Made by a program: the position numbers and the translations under genes. A stretch of DNA of 20,080 nucleotides from an uncultured Faecalibacterium sp. (GTDB lineage Bacteria > Bacillota > Clostridia > Oscillospirales > Ruminococcaceae): positions 1-20,080 of the forward strand of contig UQGD01000036.1 in assembly GCA_900540455.1 (NCBI GenBank), given 5' to 3'. Positions 7,701 to 15,252 of this stretch are shown one piece after another; the first letter of the stretch is position 1; every line of letters begins with the position of its first letter. A model generated the notes under the pieces. It worked only from the letters and a program-made list of their open reading frames with translations. It was not told where the DNA came from and made no database searches.

Positions 7701-10700
7701 AGACTTCCGAAGTTTCCATTTCCGATGAGGAATATGATGCAGTTCGCCGCCCGACTCCGCAAAGAACCTCCTATGACCCTGCCGCCCCAGTCTATGCCGT
7801 GGGCGATAGCGTGTATATCGAGGATGACGCCTATCAGATCACCGAGCTGCGGGAGGACACCGTACAGCTTCTGCCCACCGGGATGGTATATCCCATCTAC
7901 CGGGCAGAGCGCAAAGAACAGTTCGAGCAGCTGCTTCGGGCAGACCGCCGCAATGCTTACTATACCGAGTTTCTTCCCATTGACCCGGACAAGGCAGATC
8001 AGGATCTGCGGGATGTATTGGCCCATGGACTGATGGATGAAGCGGATAAAAAGCAGCTTTCCACGCTGCTGCAATCCGGCAGGAGCAACAGTGAGATCGC
8101 CTACTGGCTGAGCAGAGCCTACCCTCATGAGATTGAGACCCTGAATCTGGAGACCGGCGATATTGCCGATTACCGTACCACGGCACAGGGCATGGAGCTG
8201 GAAGTCATGGATGCAGAGGAAAAGCGTCTGGCTGTGCTGTATTTCCGCTGGGATGAGGTTGCGCCTTTGCTGCGCGGGATGTATGCCCGTCAGCTGGATG
8301 GCTTTGGACAAGAACAGCCCCAACCGTCTGCCGAATCCCCAGCCTTTCATTCCGAGACCGTGGCCGTCTATCCGGGCGATAAGAACAATCTGCCTTATGA
8401 TGTGGTGGTGGAACGGTTGCATATTGAGGAGCCGGAGCCGCCAGCCCCTGTAACAGAGCCGGAAAAAACCTTTGAGGAAGTGTTGGATGAACACCCGGTT
8501 TCCATTCAGGTCAACGGCCAGTGGCAGACCTTCCCCAATGCCAAAGCTGCCGAGGAAGCCTCCTATGAGGAATACAAGGCTAACCTGCGCCGCAATGCAA
8601 AAAACTTCCGCATTACCGATGAGCATTTGGGCGAAGGCGGTCCAAAAGCCAAGTTCCAAGCAAATGTTAATGCCATTCGTTTGCTGAAAGAGCTGGAATC
8701 TGCCGGACAGCAGGCAAGCCCCGAACAACAGGAGATTCTTTCCCGCTATGTGGGCTGGGGCGGTATTCCTGATGCTTTTGACCCAGAGAAACTGGCATGG
8801 GCTTCCGAGTATACCCAGCTGAAAGAGCTGCTGACCCCGGAGGAATATGCCGCCGCCAGAAGCTCTACCCTCAATGCCCATTACACCAGCCCTACGGTTA
8901 TCCAGGCAATCTATGAAGCGGTGGGGCGCATGGGCTTTGAGACCGGAAATATTTTGGAGCCATCTATGGGTGTGGGCAACTTCTTCGGTATGCTGCCGGA
9001 GGAAATGAGAAACAGCCGTTTGTACGGTGTGGAGCTGGACCCGGTTTCCGGGCGTATCGCAAAGCAGCTCTATCCCAAGGCGGACATCACAGTAGGCGGC
9101 TTTGAGACCACTGACAGGCGTGACTTCTTTGACCTTGCCATCGGCAATGTGCCTTTTGGTCAGTATCAGGTCAATGACAAAGTCTACAACAAGCTGAATT
9201 TCAACATTCATAATTACTTTTTCGCCAAAGCACTGGATCAGGTGCGTCCCGGCGGTGTGGTGGCTTTTGTGACCTCCCGCTATACCATGGACGCCAAGGA
9301 TTCCACTGTGCGCCGCTATCTTGCCCAGCGTGCTGAACTGCTGGGAGCTATCCGTCTGCCCAATGATGCGTTCAAAAAGAATGCCGGTGCCGAGGTGGTG
9401 TCGGACATCATCTTTCTCCAAAAGCGGGACCGTCCGCTGGACATCGTGCCGGAATGGACTCAGACCGGACAAACGGAGGATGGGTTTGCCATCAACCGGT
9501 ATTTTATCGACCACCCGGAAATGGTGCTGGGCAGACAGGAGCCGGTAAGCACTGCTCATGGTATGGACTACACCGTGAACCCTATCGAGGGACTGGAGCT
9601 TTCCGACCAGCTGCATGATGCTGTGAAGTACATTCATGGCACTTATCAGGAGGCAGAGCTGCCGGAGCTGGGCGAGGGCGAAGCCATTGACACCTCCATT
9701 CCTGCCGACCCCAATGTGAAGAACTATTCCTATGCCATTGTAGACGGGCAGGTGTACTACCGGGAAAACAGCCGTATGGTGCGCCCTGACCTCAACGCTA
9801 CCGCCGAAGCCCGTGTAAAAGGTCTTGTGGGACTGCGTGATTGTGTGCAGGAACTGATCGACCTTCAGATGGATGCAGCGGTTCCAGACAGCATCATTAC
9901 CCAAAAACAGGCGGAACTGAACCGACTCTATGACAGCTTTTCTGCCAAATACGGTCTCATCAATGACCGTGCAAACCGTCTGGCCTATGCAGACGATTCT
10001 TCCTATTACCTGCTCTGTGCGCTGGAAGTCATCGACGAGGACGGAAAGCTGGAGCGCAAGGCGGATATGTTCACCAAACGGACCATCAAGCCCCATCAGG
10101 CGGTGGCTGTGGTGGATACGGCAAGCGAAGCACTGGCGGTGTCCATCTCGGAAAAAGCCTGCGTAGATATGAGCTATATGAGTCGGCTTACCGGAAAAAC
10201 AAAAGAAGCACTGGCCGGAGAACTGCAAGGCGTGATCTTCCGTGTGCCGGGACAGCTGGAACAGGACGGCACACCCCATTATGTGACTGCTGATGAATAC
10301 CTTTCCGGCAATGTACGCCGCAAACTGCGTCAGGCGCAGCGGGCGGCACAGCAGGACCCGGTTTATGCAGTCAATGTGGAAGCTCTTACCGCCGCCCAGC
10401 CCAAAGACCTGGATGCGTCGGAAATTGAGGTGCGTCTGGGCGCTACCTGGATTGACAAGGAGTACATCCAGCAGTTTATGTACGAGACCTTCAACACCCC
10501 GTTTTATCTCCAGCGCAGCATTGAGGTCAACTATTCCTCCTTTACTGCTGAATGGCAGATCAAGGGGAAATCTTCTGTATCCTACAACGATGTGGCAGCT
10601 TATACCACCTACGGAACCAGCCGCGCCAACGCCTACAAGATTCTGGAGGATTCCTTAAACCTGCGGGATGTCCGTATCTATGACACCATAGAGGACGCAG

Positions 10701-13516
10701 ACGGAAAAGAGCGCCGCGTACTAAACGCCAAGGAGACCACTCTGGCTGCCCAAAAACAGCAGGCTATCCGGGAAGCCTTTAGGGACTGGATCTGGAGAGA
10801 CCCGGAGCGCCGCCAGACTTTGGTGCGCCAGTACAACGAAGAAATGAACTCTACCCGTCCCCGCGAGTATGATGGCAGCCATATCACTTTTGGCGGCATG
10901 AACCCGGCCATTACCCTGCGGGAACACCAGAAAAGCGCCATCGCCCATGTGCTGTATGGAGGAAATACCCTGCTGGCACACGAAGTAGGCGCGGGCAAAA
11001 CCTTTGAGATGGTGGCCGCTGCGATGGAAGCCAAACGCCTGGGCTTGTGCCAGAAATCTCTCTTTGTGGTTCCCAACCACCTGACTGAGCAGTGGGCATC
11101 GGAGTTTCTGCGCCTCTATCCTTCTGCCAACATCTTAGTCACAACCAAAAAGGACTTTGAGACCCATAACCGCAAGAAGTTCTGCGCCCGTATTGCGACC
11201 GGTGACTACGACGCCATCATCATGGGACACAGCCAGTTTGAGCGTATCCCCATCAGCCGGGAGCGTCAGGAACGGCTTCTCTATGAGCAGATCGACGAGA
11301 TCACCGAGGGTATCGCAGAGGTGCAGGCCAGCGGCGGCGAGCGTTTTACCGTCAAGCAGCTGGAGCGTACCAGAAAGTCTCTGGAAGCCAGACTGGAAAA
11401 GCTGCAAGCCGAGGGGCGAAAAGACGATGTGGTAACTTTTGAGCAGCTGGGTGTGGACCGTTTGTTTGTGGACGAGGCCCACAACTATAAAAACCTGTTT
11501 CTATACACAAAAATGCGGAATGTGGCTGGTCTTTCCACATCGGACGCGCAGAAATCCTCCGATATGTTTGCCAAGTGCCGCTATATGGATGAGATCACCG
11601 GAAACCGTGGCGTGATCTTTGCCACCGGCACACCGGTCAGCAACTCCATGACCGAGCTTTACACCATGCAGCGTTACCTTCAGTATGAACGCCTGCAAGA
11701 ACTGAACATGACCCACTTCGACTGCTGGGCTTCCCGATTTGGGGAGACCGTCACAGCATTGGAGCTGGCACCGGAAGGCACCGGCTACCGGGCAAGAACG
11801 AGATTCAGCAAGTTCTTTAATCTGCCGGAGCTGATGAACCTGTTCAAAGAAGTGGCGGACATTAAGACTGCCGACCAGTTAAATCTCCCTACCCCGGAAG
11901 TGGAGTACCACAACATCGTGGCGCAGCCCACCGAACATCAGCAGGAAATGGTCAAAGCTCTTTCGGAGCGTGCATCGCTGGTACACAGCGGAACTGTTGA
12001 CCCGTCCCAGGATAACATGCTCAAGATTACCTCGGATGGCCGTAAGTTGGGGCTTGACCAGAGGATCGTCAACCAGATGCTGCCGGACGAACCTGGCACA
12101 AAGGTCAATCAGTGTGTGGACAACATCATGCAGATCTGGCGGGACGGCAAAGCTGACAAGCTGACCCAGCTGGTGTTCTGCGACATTTCTACACCACAGG
12201 CAAAAGCTCCTGCAAGCAAGGCGGCGAAAACGCTGGATAATCCACTGCTTCACGCATTGGAAGGCACTGTGCCTCTGCCGGAGCAGGAGCCGGCCTTTAC
12301 GGTATATGACGATATTCGTCAGAAACTTATTGCCCAGGGGATGCCTGCCGACCAGATCGCTTTTATCCATGAAGCCAATACCGAAGTGCGGAAAAAGGAG
12401 CTGTTCTCTAAAGTCCGTACCGGTCAGGTTCGTGTCCTCTTAGGCAGCACCGCCAAGATGGGCGCAGGCACCAATGTGCAGGACCGTCTGGTGGCACTTC
12501 ATGACCTGGACTGTCCGTGGAGACCGGGAGACCTTGCCCAGCGCAAGGGCCGTATCGAGCGCCAGGGCAACCAGAATCCTCTTGTCCATGTGTACCGCTA
12601 TGTGACCGAAGGAACCTTTGACGCATACCTCTGGCAGACGGTGGAGAATAAGCAAAAATTCATCAGTCAGATCATGACTTCTAAATCGCCGGTGCGCTCC
12701 TGCGATGATGTGGACGAAACAGCACTTTCCTTTGCCGAGATCAAGGCTCTGTGTGCCGGAGATCCCCGTATCAAGGAGCGTATGGATTTGGATGTGGAGG
12801 TATCCCGCCTGAAGCTGATGAAAGCCGACCACCAGAGCAAGCAATATCGTCTGGAGGACCAGCTGCTCAAATACTTCCCGGAGGAGATTGAAAAGCACAA
12901 AGGTTTTATCAAGGGCTTTGAATCCGATCTGGAGGTTTTGGCAGTTCACCCGCACCCAGAGGACGGCTTTGCCGGTATGGAGATTCGTGGAGACCTGCTG
13001 ACCGATAAGGAGAACGCTGGTGCAGCTCTTTTGGATGCCTGCAAGGAGGTCAAAACCTCCGATCCGGTGCAGATCGGCAGCTACCGGGGTTATGCCATGT
13101 CCGTGGAATTTTCCGCCTGGAAACAGGAATATACGCTCCTGCTGAAAGGACAGATGACCCACCGGGCAATCCTTGGTACAGACCCTCGCGGAAATCTTAC
13201 CCGTATCGACAATGCCCTCGCCCAGATGCCCCAGCGTCTGGAGGCGGCAAAGGCCCAGCTGGATAACCTCTATCAGCAGCAGGCTGCCGCAAAGGAGGAA
13301 GTCGGAAAGCCATTCCTTTATGAAGAAGAACTGAGAAGCAAAAACGCCCGTCTGGTGGAGTTGGATACCCTGCTCAACATCGACGGAAAGGGGCAGGCAC
13401 ACACCGAGTCTGTTGTTGCCAAAAGCACACGGCCTTCGGTGCTGGATAACCTAAAACGCCCGGTGCAACCCCGCAGTACAGACAAGAAACCAAAACAGCA
13501 TGAGGAGGTGCGATAA
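4733..13516 (+). CDS. Giant polyvalent protein: ArdC-like domain, N6-adenine methylase and SNF2-type helicase
   Basis: The product is 2927 residues. Residues 1-250 are ArdC-like (FHEQLMIYAQRPDA, RRGSKGIAL). Residues 258-376 are a hydrophilic R/E/G/S/P-rich linker that overlaps tnpV in another frame. QLTLNL (375-380) follows. Four related modules of about 225 residues lie at roughly 400-1200. The methylase has motif I as LEPSMGVGNFFG (1408-1419) and a motif IV variant NVPFG (1472-1476). The helicase has Walker A GAGKT (2086-2090), DEAH (2247-2250), ATGTP (2297-2301) and motif VI QRKGRIERQG (2603-2612). A helical, probably coiled-coil tail closes it. Such proteins are thought to modify and remodel element DNA during transfer and to counter host restriction. 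I chose ATG 4733 because AAAGGAGG (4716-4723) precedes it; the upstream in-frame ATG at 4673 lies in a hairpin. The last three domains are certain as families; cellular activity is inference. Confidence 0.93.
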   Translation: MPTKAELYAQMADKVATQLTGSWQEWAGFLTTASRLYKYPFHEQLMIYAQRPDATACAEYDLWNEKMGRYVRRGSKGIALVDDSGDRPRLRYVFDISDTGTREHSRTPWLWQLEERHLDSVQAMLERTYDVSGDDLAGQLTEVAGKLAEEYWTEHQQDFFYIVDGSFLEEYDEFNIGVQFKAAATVSITYALMSRCGLEPERYFDHEDFMAIFDFNTPSTIGALGTAVSQINQQVLRQIGVTVRNAEREANQERSKQDEQSHDLYPERRLSDSRPEAEPAAGETPGQVRQDEENLPEGTSSHPLQPDVAEREAVPAPSGDRRDRPEQTGADDAPAGEGSGSHRGTESQRSHEVGGADEHLQSSGRGNPDGGAYQQLTLNLFLSEAEQIQSIDEAENVAHTSSAFSFAQNDIDHVLRLGGNTDRQRERVVAAFEKQKTTAEIAEILKTLYHGGNGLGSVSAWYAEDGIHLSHGKSVRYDRSAQVISWESAAERIGELLESGQFASNVELAEAAGYERSLLAEKLWYLYHDLSEGAREAGYLSCLSEIKGNGFPEETRRLTEQLSDPAFRQTLKEEYAAFWTAYQQDRDLLRFHYHRPRKIWENLKDLDLPRRTFSSELSKVPTVQHFITEDEIDTAMTGGSSFAGGKSRIYAFFMANHTDKEKVRFLKDEYGIGGRSHALSGATHSGEDHDGKGLHYKKQDCPDVHLNWEKVAKRITSLVQKGRYLTEQEQAQYDKIQAEKELAEEDAIQAQQPEVEEETPKPTLREQFEQYKPVVTAAISEDVAYRNACGHSDRENAVIEGNAAVRRAVLGSKDMELIRLYSDVPEFRQRLHREVIDETYPKLHELLRPLSQEDIDTALCAWNGNIESKHAVVRYMKDHAREKDTAAWLAQEYGGGNSPFVVRAGSPEETQLPWPKVQRRLAQLIQEDRFYTEEEQDRFDNIDPIAIREALEERGIVNGQVADPEKLDNSSFIQQVMSDVEQIAAAETEQTSEVSISDEEYDAVRRPTPQRTSYDPAAPVYAVGDSVYIEDDAYQITELREDTVQLLPTGMVYPIYRAERKEQFEQLLRADRRNAYYTEFLPIDPDKADQDLRDVLAHGLMDEADKKQLSTLLQSGRSNSEIAYWLSRAYPHEIETLNLETGDIADYRTTAQGMELEVMDAEEKRLAVLYFRWDEVAPLLRGMYARQLDGFGQEQPQPSAESPAFHSETVAVYPGDKNNLPYDVVVERLHIEEPEPPAPVTEPEKTFEEVLDEHPVSIQVNGQWQTFPNAKAAEEASYEEYKANLRRNAKNFRITDEHLGEGGPKAKFQANVNAIRLLKELESAGQQASPEQQEILSRYVGWGGIPDAFDPEKLAWASEYTQLKELLTPEEYAAARSSTLNAHYTSPTVIQAIYEAVGRMGFETGNILEPSMGVGNFFGMLPEEMRNSRLYGVELDPVSGRIAKQLYPKADITVGGFETTDRRDFFDLAIGNVPFGQYQVNDKVYNKLNFNIHNYFFAKALDQVRPGGVVAFVTSRYTMDAKDSTVRRYLAQRAELLGAIRLPNDAFKKNAGAEVVSDIIFLQKRDRPLDIVPEWTQTGQTEDGFAINRYFIDHPEMVLGRQEPVSTAHGMDYTVNPIEGLELSDQLHDAVKYIHGTYQEAELPELGEGEAIDTSIPADPNVKNYSYAIVDGQVYYRENSRMVRPDLNATAEARVKGLVGLRDCVQELIDLQMDAAVPDSIITQKQAELNRLYDSFSAKYGLINDRANRLAYADDSSYYLLCALEVIDEDGKLERKADMFTKRTIKPHQAVAVVDTASEALAVSISEKACVDMSYMSRLTGKTKEALAGELQGVIFRVPGQLEQDGTPHYVTADEYLSGNVRRKLRQAQRAAQQDPVYAVNVEALTAAQPKDLDASEIEVRLGATWIDKEYIQQFMYETFNTPFYLQRSIEVNYSSFTAEWQIKGKSSVSYNDVAAYTTYGTSRANAYKILEDSLNLRDVRIYDTIEDADGKERRVLNAKETTLAAQKQQAIREAFRDWIWRDPERRQTLVRQYNEEMNSTRPREYDGSHITFGGMNPAITLREHQKSAIAHVLYGGNTLLAHEVGAGKTFEMVAAAMEAKRLGLCQKSLFVVPNHLTEQWASEFLRLYPSANILVTTKKDFETHNRKKFCARIATGDYDAIIMGHSQFERIPISRERQERLLYEQIDEITEGIAEVQASGGERFTVKQLERTRKSLEARLEKLQAEGRKDDVVTFEQLGVDRLFVDEAHNYKNLFLYTKMRNVAGLSTSDAQKSSDMFAKCRYMDEITGNRGVIFATGTPVSNSMTELYTMQRYLQYERLQELNMTHFDCWASRFGETVTALELAPEGTGYRARTRFSKFFNLPELMNLFKEVADIKTADQLNLPTPEVEYHNIVAQPTEHQQEMVKALSERASLVHSGTVDPSQDNMLKITSDGRKLGLDQRIVNQMLPDEPGTKVNQCVDNIMQIWRDGKADKLTQLVFCDISTPQAKAPASKAAKTLDNPLLHALEGTVPLPEQEPAFTVYDDIRQKLIAQGMPADQIAFIHEANTEVRKKELFSKVRTGQVRVLLGSTAKMGAGTNVQDRLVALHDLDCPWRPGDLAQRKGRIERQGNQNPLVHVYRYVTEGTFDAYLWQTVENKQKFISQIMTSKSPVRSCDDVDETALSFAEIKALCAGDPRIKERMDLDVEVSRLKLMKADHQSKQYRLEDQLLKYFPEEIEKHKGFIKGFESDLEVLAVHPHPEDGFAGMEIRGDLLTDKENAGAALLDACKEVKTSDPVQIGSYRGYAMSVEFSAWKQEYTLLLKGQMTHRAILGTDPRGNLTRIDNALAQMPQRLEAAKAQLDNLYQQQAAAKEEVGKPFLYEEELRSKNARLVELDTLLNIDGKGQAHTESVVAKSTRPSVLDNLKRPVQPRSTDKKPKQHEEVR
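5489..5507 (+). promoter_or_regulatory. Ribosome binding site and start codon of the nested tnpV gene
   Basis: GAAAGGAG (5489-5496) stands eight bases before the ATG at 5505. This is a near-ideal Firmicute ribosome site placed inside the coding region of the giant gene, where it has no role for the outer frame. It supports independent translation of tnpV. Confidence 0.75.
5505..5861 (+). CDS. tnpV: TnpV-family protein, nested out of frame inside the giant helicase gene
   Basis: This 118-residue ORF (MNNPMTYIQNGDYLIPDL to AEEILMAELINS) is recognisable as the transposon-encoded TnpV family. Expected elements are present: MTYxxxGDYLIPDL, LGKYGRMRKTYLKEHRP in the middle, LxxHLxEID, and the conserved close DPMKWVGLMNTxxxxAEEI. 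The function of TnpV is unknown. It reads one base forward of the giant gene and lies wholly within it (residues 258-376 of that protein). The frame has normal protein-like alternation of hydrophobic and charged residues, whereas the outer frame here is low-hydrophobic, so tnpV is probably the ancestral coding frame of this stretch. The start is set by GAAAGGAG eight bases upstream. The alternative, that it is a chance shadow, is unlikely given the family match. Confidence 0.85.
   Translation: MNNPMTYIQNGDYLIPDLKLSQQPEKPLGKYGRMRKTYLKEHRPILYNQMLLSEKLYPHLLEIDETAQSRLEQMMPQLAKEAGATEELKASDPMKWVGLMNTCKAQAEEILMAELINS
5942..8300 (+). repeat. Four degenerate protein repeats of about 225 residues within the giant protein
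   Basis: Four segments share a pattern: an I-D-x-x-L start, a central YG/YxGG turn, a W followed by hydrophobic positions ending in a R-x-x-x-L-x-x-x-x-x-[FY] helix. Anchor positions are NDIDHVL (about residue 410), DEIDTAM (631), EDIDTAL (854) and KADQDLRDVL (about 1087). The YG turns read YHGGNG, YGIGGRS, YGGGNS and, in the weakest copy, YPHEIE. The spacing of 221-232 residues points to tandem duplication of a whole unit. Divergence is high, so this is a protein-level, not a DNA-level, repeat. Confidence 0.55.
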
Positions 13517-13517
13517 C

Positions 13518-14336
13518 ATGAATACTAACGATCTGAATACAGCCCTTTATGAAAAGATGGCTGCCGAACAGGACAAGTTCCGGGACTGGCTGAAAAGCCA
13601 GCCCCCGGAAGAAGTCTTAAACCATGCCTATGAGTACACCATCCGCGAGGACATCGTGATGGCAATAGAGGAACTGGAGTTGACCGACACCCAGGCTCAG
13701 GCACTTTTGGAATCTTCTTTGCCGCTGGCGGATGTGTACCGCTACTTTGAAAAGCTGGAGACCGGTCACATGGATGTGATCCGGGACAGCATTGAGAACC
13801 GTGCCGACGATGTGTGCAGAGCTAAAGAGGAACTGCGAACAACACCGATCTATCCCCATTCAGCTGCCTATGCGAGAGAACATGGGGAGCTGGAGCAGTA
13901 CCGAGCTTCCAACAATGTAAATCGCCAATGCAAGGAGTCTATTGAAGCGGCGGTGCGGGAGCACTTCGACGGAATGTATCTCAGCCACGATGCGGCAAAG
14001 GGTGTGATCGAGACCTATGGCATGGAGCGTGTGTCCATGGTTCTGTCTAACACGGTCCAGCTTCAGGACTGGGATGGGCGTTACTCCCGACGCAATAAGG
14101 AATGGGCTAAGACCATTCCCAACGAGAACCCCGAAACCGTCCGTTGTGGTTATGTCCTGAACAGCCACCCTGCTGTGCTGGATGGCTTTATTGATCTGGT
14201 GCGAGAAGAACAGCAGCGTAGCCGTACTCAGGGAGAAAAACTGCAACCGTCCCGCCCCTCAGTACGGGATAAGCTCAAACAGGAGCTGCCTGCCCATAAG
14301 CCTGCCGCCCCGAAGAAACGGGAGCCGGAGCGATAA
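13518..14336 (+). CDS. DUF3848 / DUF3849 domain protein of CTn-like elements
   Basis: The 272-residue protein has an N-terminal segment (LYEKMAAEQDKFRDWLKSQP and YEYTIREDIVMAIE) like DUF3848. A second segment (YAREHGELEQYRASNN, HFDGMYLSHDAAKGVIE, YGMERVSMVLSNTVQLQDWDG) is like DUF3849. Both are families of unknown function found beside the methylase-helicase in these elements. The tail is Pro/Lys/Arg-rich and probably disordered. It starts one base after the stop of the giant gene, with GAGGAGGTG at 13502-13509 lying inside the end of that gene, so expression is coupled. An in-frame upstream start at 13500 lacks a ribosome site. A relaxosome accessory or DNA-binding role is possible from context only. 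Confidence 0.85.
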   Translation: MNTNDLNTALYEKMAAEQDKFRDWLKSQPPEEVLNHAYEYTIREDIVMAIEELELTDTQAQALLESSLPLADVYRYFEKLETGHMDVIRDSIENRADDVCRAKEELRTTPIYPHSAAYAREHGELEQYRASNNVNRQCKESIEAAVREHFDGMYLSHDAAKGVIETYGMERVSMVLSNTVQLQDWDGRYSRRNKEWAKTIPNENPETVRCGYVLNSHPAVLDGFIDLVREEQQRSRTQGEKLQPSRPSVRDKLKQELPAHKPAAPKKREPER

Positions 14337-14338
14337 CT

Positions 14339-14677
14339 ATGGCAAAGCGTAAGCGGGATATGCAATTAAACTTTAGAGTTTCAGCGGAGGAGCTTGCTGT
14401 GATTGAGCAAAAAATGTCTCAGTTTGGAACCTCCAACCGTGAAGCCTATCTAAGAAAAATGGCGCTGGATGGGTATGTAGTCAAGCTGGAGCTGCCGGAG
14501 TTGAAGGAGCTTGTTTCCCTGATGCGCCGAAGCAGCAACAACTTAAACCAGCTGACCCGTAAAGTGCATGAGACTGGGCGGGTTTATGATGCTGACTTGG
14601 AGGATATATCCCAGCGGCAGGAACAGTTATGGGAGGGCGTAGAGGAAATCATTACCCAGCTTTCCAAACTCTTATAA
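14339..14677 (+). CDS. mobC: MobC-family relaxosome accessory protein
   Basis: The 112-residue protein (MAKRKRDMQLNFRVSAEELAVIEQKM) has the layout of MobC-type mobilization proteins: a basic N-terminus with a short beta strand (QLNFRVS, ribbon-helix-helix-like), a helix pair including TSNREAYLRKMALDGY, then the MobC segment LKELVSLMRRSSNNLNQLTRKVHETG. MobC proteins bind near the origin of transfer and help the relaxase open the DNA. It begins two bases after the preceding stop and has only a weak ribosome site, so it is probably translationally coupled. Its relaxase partner lies about 2.4 kb downstream, beyond a strong terminator and an AbiE-like operon; closer spacing is usual in related elements. 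Confidence 0.9.
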   Translation: MAKRKRDMQLNFRVSAEELAVIEQKMSQFGTSNREAYLRKMALDGYVVKLELPELKELVSLMRRSSNNLNQLTRKVHETGRVYDADLEDISQRQEQLWEGVEEIITQLSKLL

Positions 14678-14697
14678 CAGGGATAGATACTCCATTT

Positions 14698-14750
14698 GCG
14701 GAGGGAGGAACGGCATTACTTCGCTGCTCCTCTCTCCGCTTTTTCTTTTT
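14698..14750 (+). terminator. Strong intrinsic terminator after mobC
   Basis: Two 17-base arms, 14698-14714 and 14723-14739, pair with two G-T wobbles and one mismatch around an eight-base loop. Eleven bases that are nearly all T (TTTTTCTTTTT) follow. It lies about 20 bases after the mobC stop and should end most of the upstream transcript. Because the arms also pair in the other orientation, use as a protein-binding DNA site cannot be excluded. Confidence 0.85.
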
Positions 14751-14832
14751 ATCGGTATCCTTGTCTTTTGCCTGCCCATGCCGGATAATATGATTAGAAA
14801 AGATACCAAGAACGCTGCAAGGAGGAAATGAC

Positions 14833-15132
14833 ATGAAGATTTTGAAAGGGCTTTTGATGATTATAACTGCACCGGTCATTTTGGTTCTGACACTTTTTGT
14901 CTGGCTCTGCACGGGGCTGATCTACATATCCGGTCTGGTGCTCGGCCTGTTCAGTACCGTGATTGCTCTGCTTGGTGTGGCTGTGCTGCTTACCTATTCC
15001 CCGCACAATGGTGTGATTCTGCTGGTCATGGCATTTTTGATTAGCCCGATGGGGCTGCCACTGGCTGCAATCTGGCTGATGGGTAAGGTGCAGAGTTTGA
15101 AATTTGCAATTCAGGAGTTGGTTTATGGATAA
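14833..15132 (+). CDS. CD1845-family small membrane protein
   Basis: This 99-residue protein is almost entirely hydrophobic, with about three membrane segments (roughly residues 5-28, 31-54 and 60-84) and a short charged C-terminal tail (GKVQSLKFAIQELVYG). It resembles the CD1845 family named from C. difficile CTn elements; the function is unknown. The start is firm: AAGGAGG at 14819-14825 precedes the ATG by seven bases. It follows the mobC terminator, so it needs read-through or its own promoter; I see no convincing one in the 80 bases between. A role in the transfer machinery or entry exclusion would be guesswork. Confidence 0.82.
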   Translation: MKILKGLLMIITAPVILVLTLFVWLCTGLIYISGLVLGLFSTVIALLGVAVLLTYSPHNGVILLVMAFLISPMGLPLAAIWLMGKVQSLKFAIQELVYG

Positions 15133-15202
15133 AAATACGCAAAACCATAAAATGCCAGACACCGTCTGTTAAATTTGGGAAAAGGAATTTTATATCCACG
15201 AC

Positions 15203-15231
15203 TTTACTTTTTAACTAATATTGAATATAAT
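15203..15231 (+). promoter_or_regulatory. Promoter of the AbiE-like operon
   Basis: TTTACT (15203-15208), 17 bases, then a perfect TATAAT (15226-15231). This is a good sigma-A-type match placed about 22 bases before the start codon at 15253, giving a short leader. It supports the AbiE-like operon being an independent transcription unit. Confidence 0.7.
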
Positions 15232-15236
15232 ATTAG
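15215..15236. promoter_or_regulatory. Palindromic candidate operator over the AbiE promoter -10
   Basis: A perfect inverted repeat, CTAATATT, six bases, AATATTAG, spans the -10 element. Bacterial AbiEi antitoxins are known to repress their own operons by binding inverted repeats at the promoter, so this is the obvious site for the product of the next gene. That binding is inference; the symmetry itself is seen in the sequence. Confidence 0.6.
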
Positions 15237-15252
15237 TACGAAAGGAAGTGAC

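Noticed and set aside
7643..10279. Minus-strand open frame of 878 codons opposite the giant gene
   Set aside because: Its codons are in register with the sense codons, so it stays open only because the sense gene avoids TTA, CTA and TCA. The product shows no recognisable domain, is rich in His, Leu, Ile, Gln and Cys as antisense frames are, and the plus strand here encodes clear methylase motifs.
15156..15168. Short inverted repeat CAGAC-N3-GTCTG before the AbiE promoter as a possible insertion edge
   Set aside because: Only five pairs, and no matching direct repeat was found at the other side of the operon near 17024-17060.
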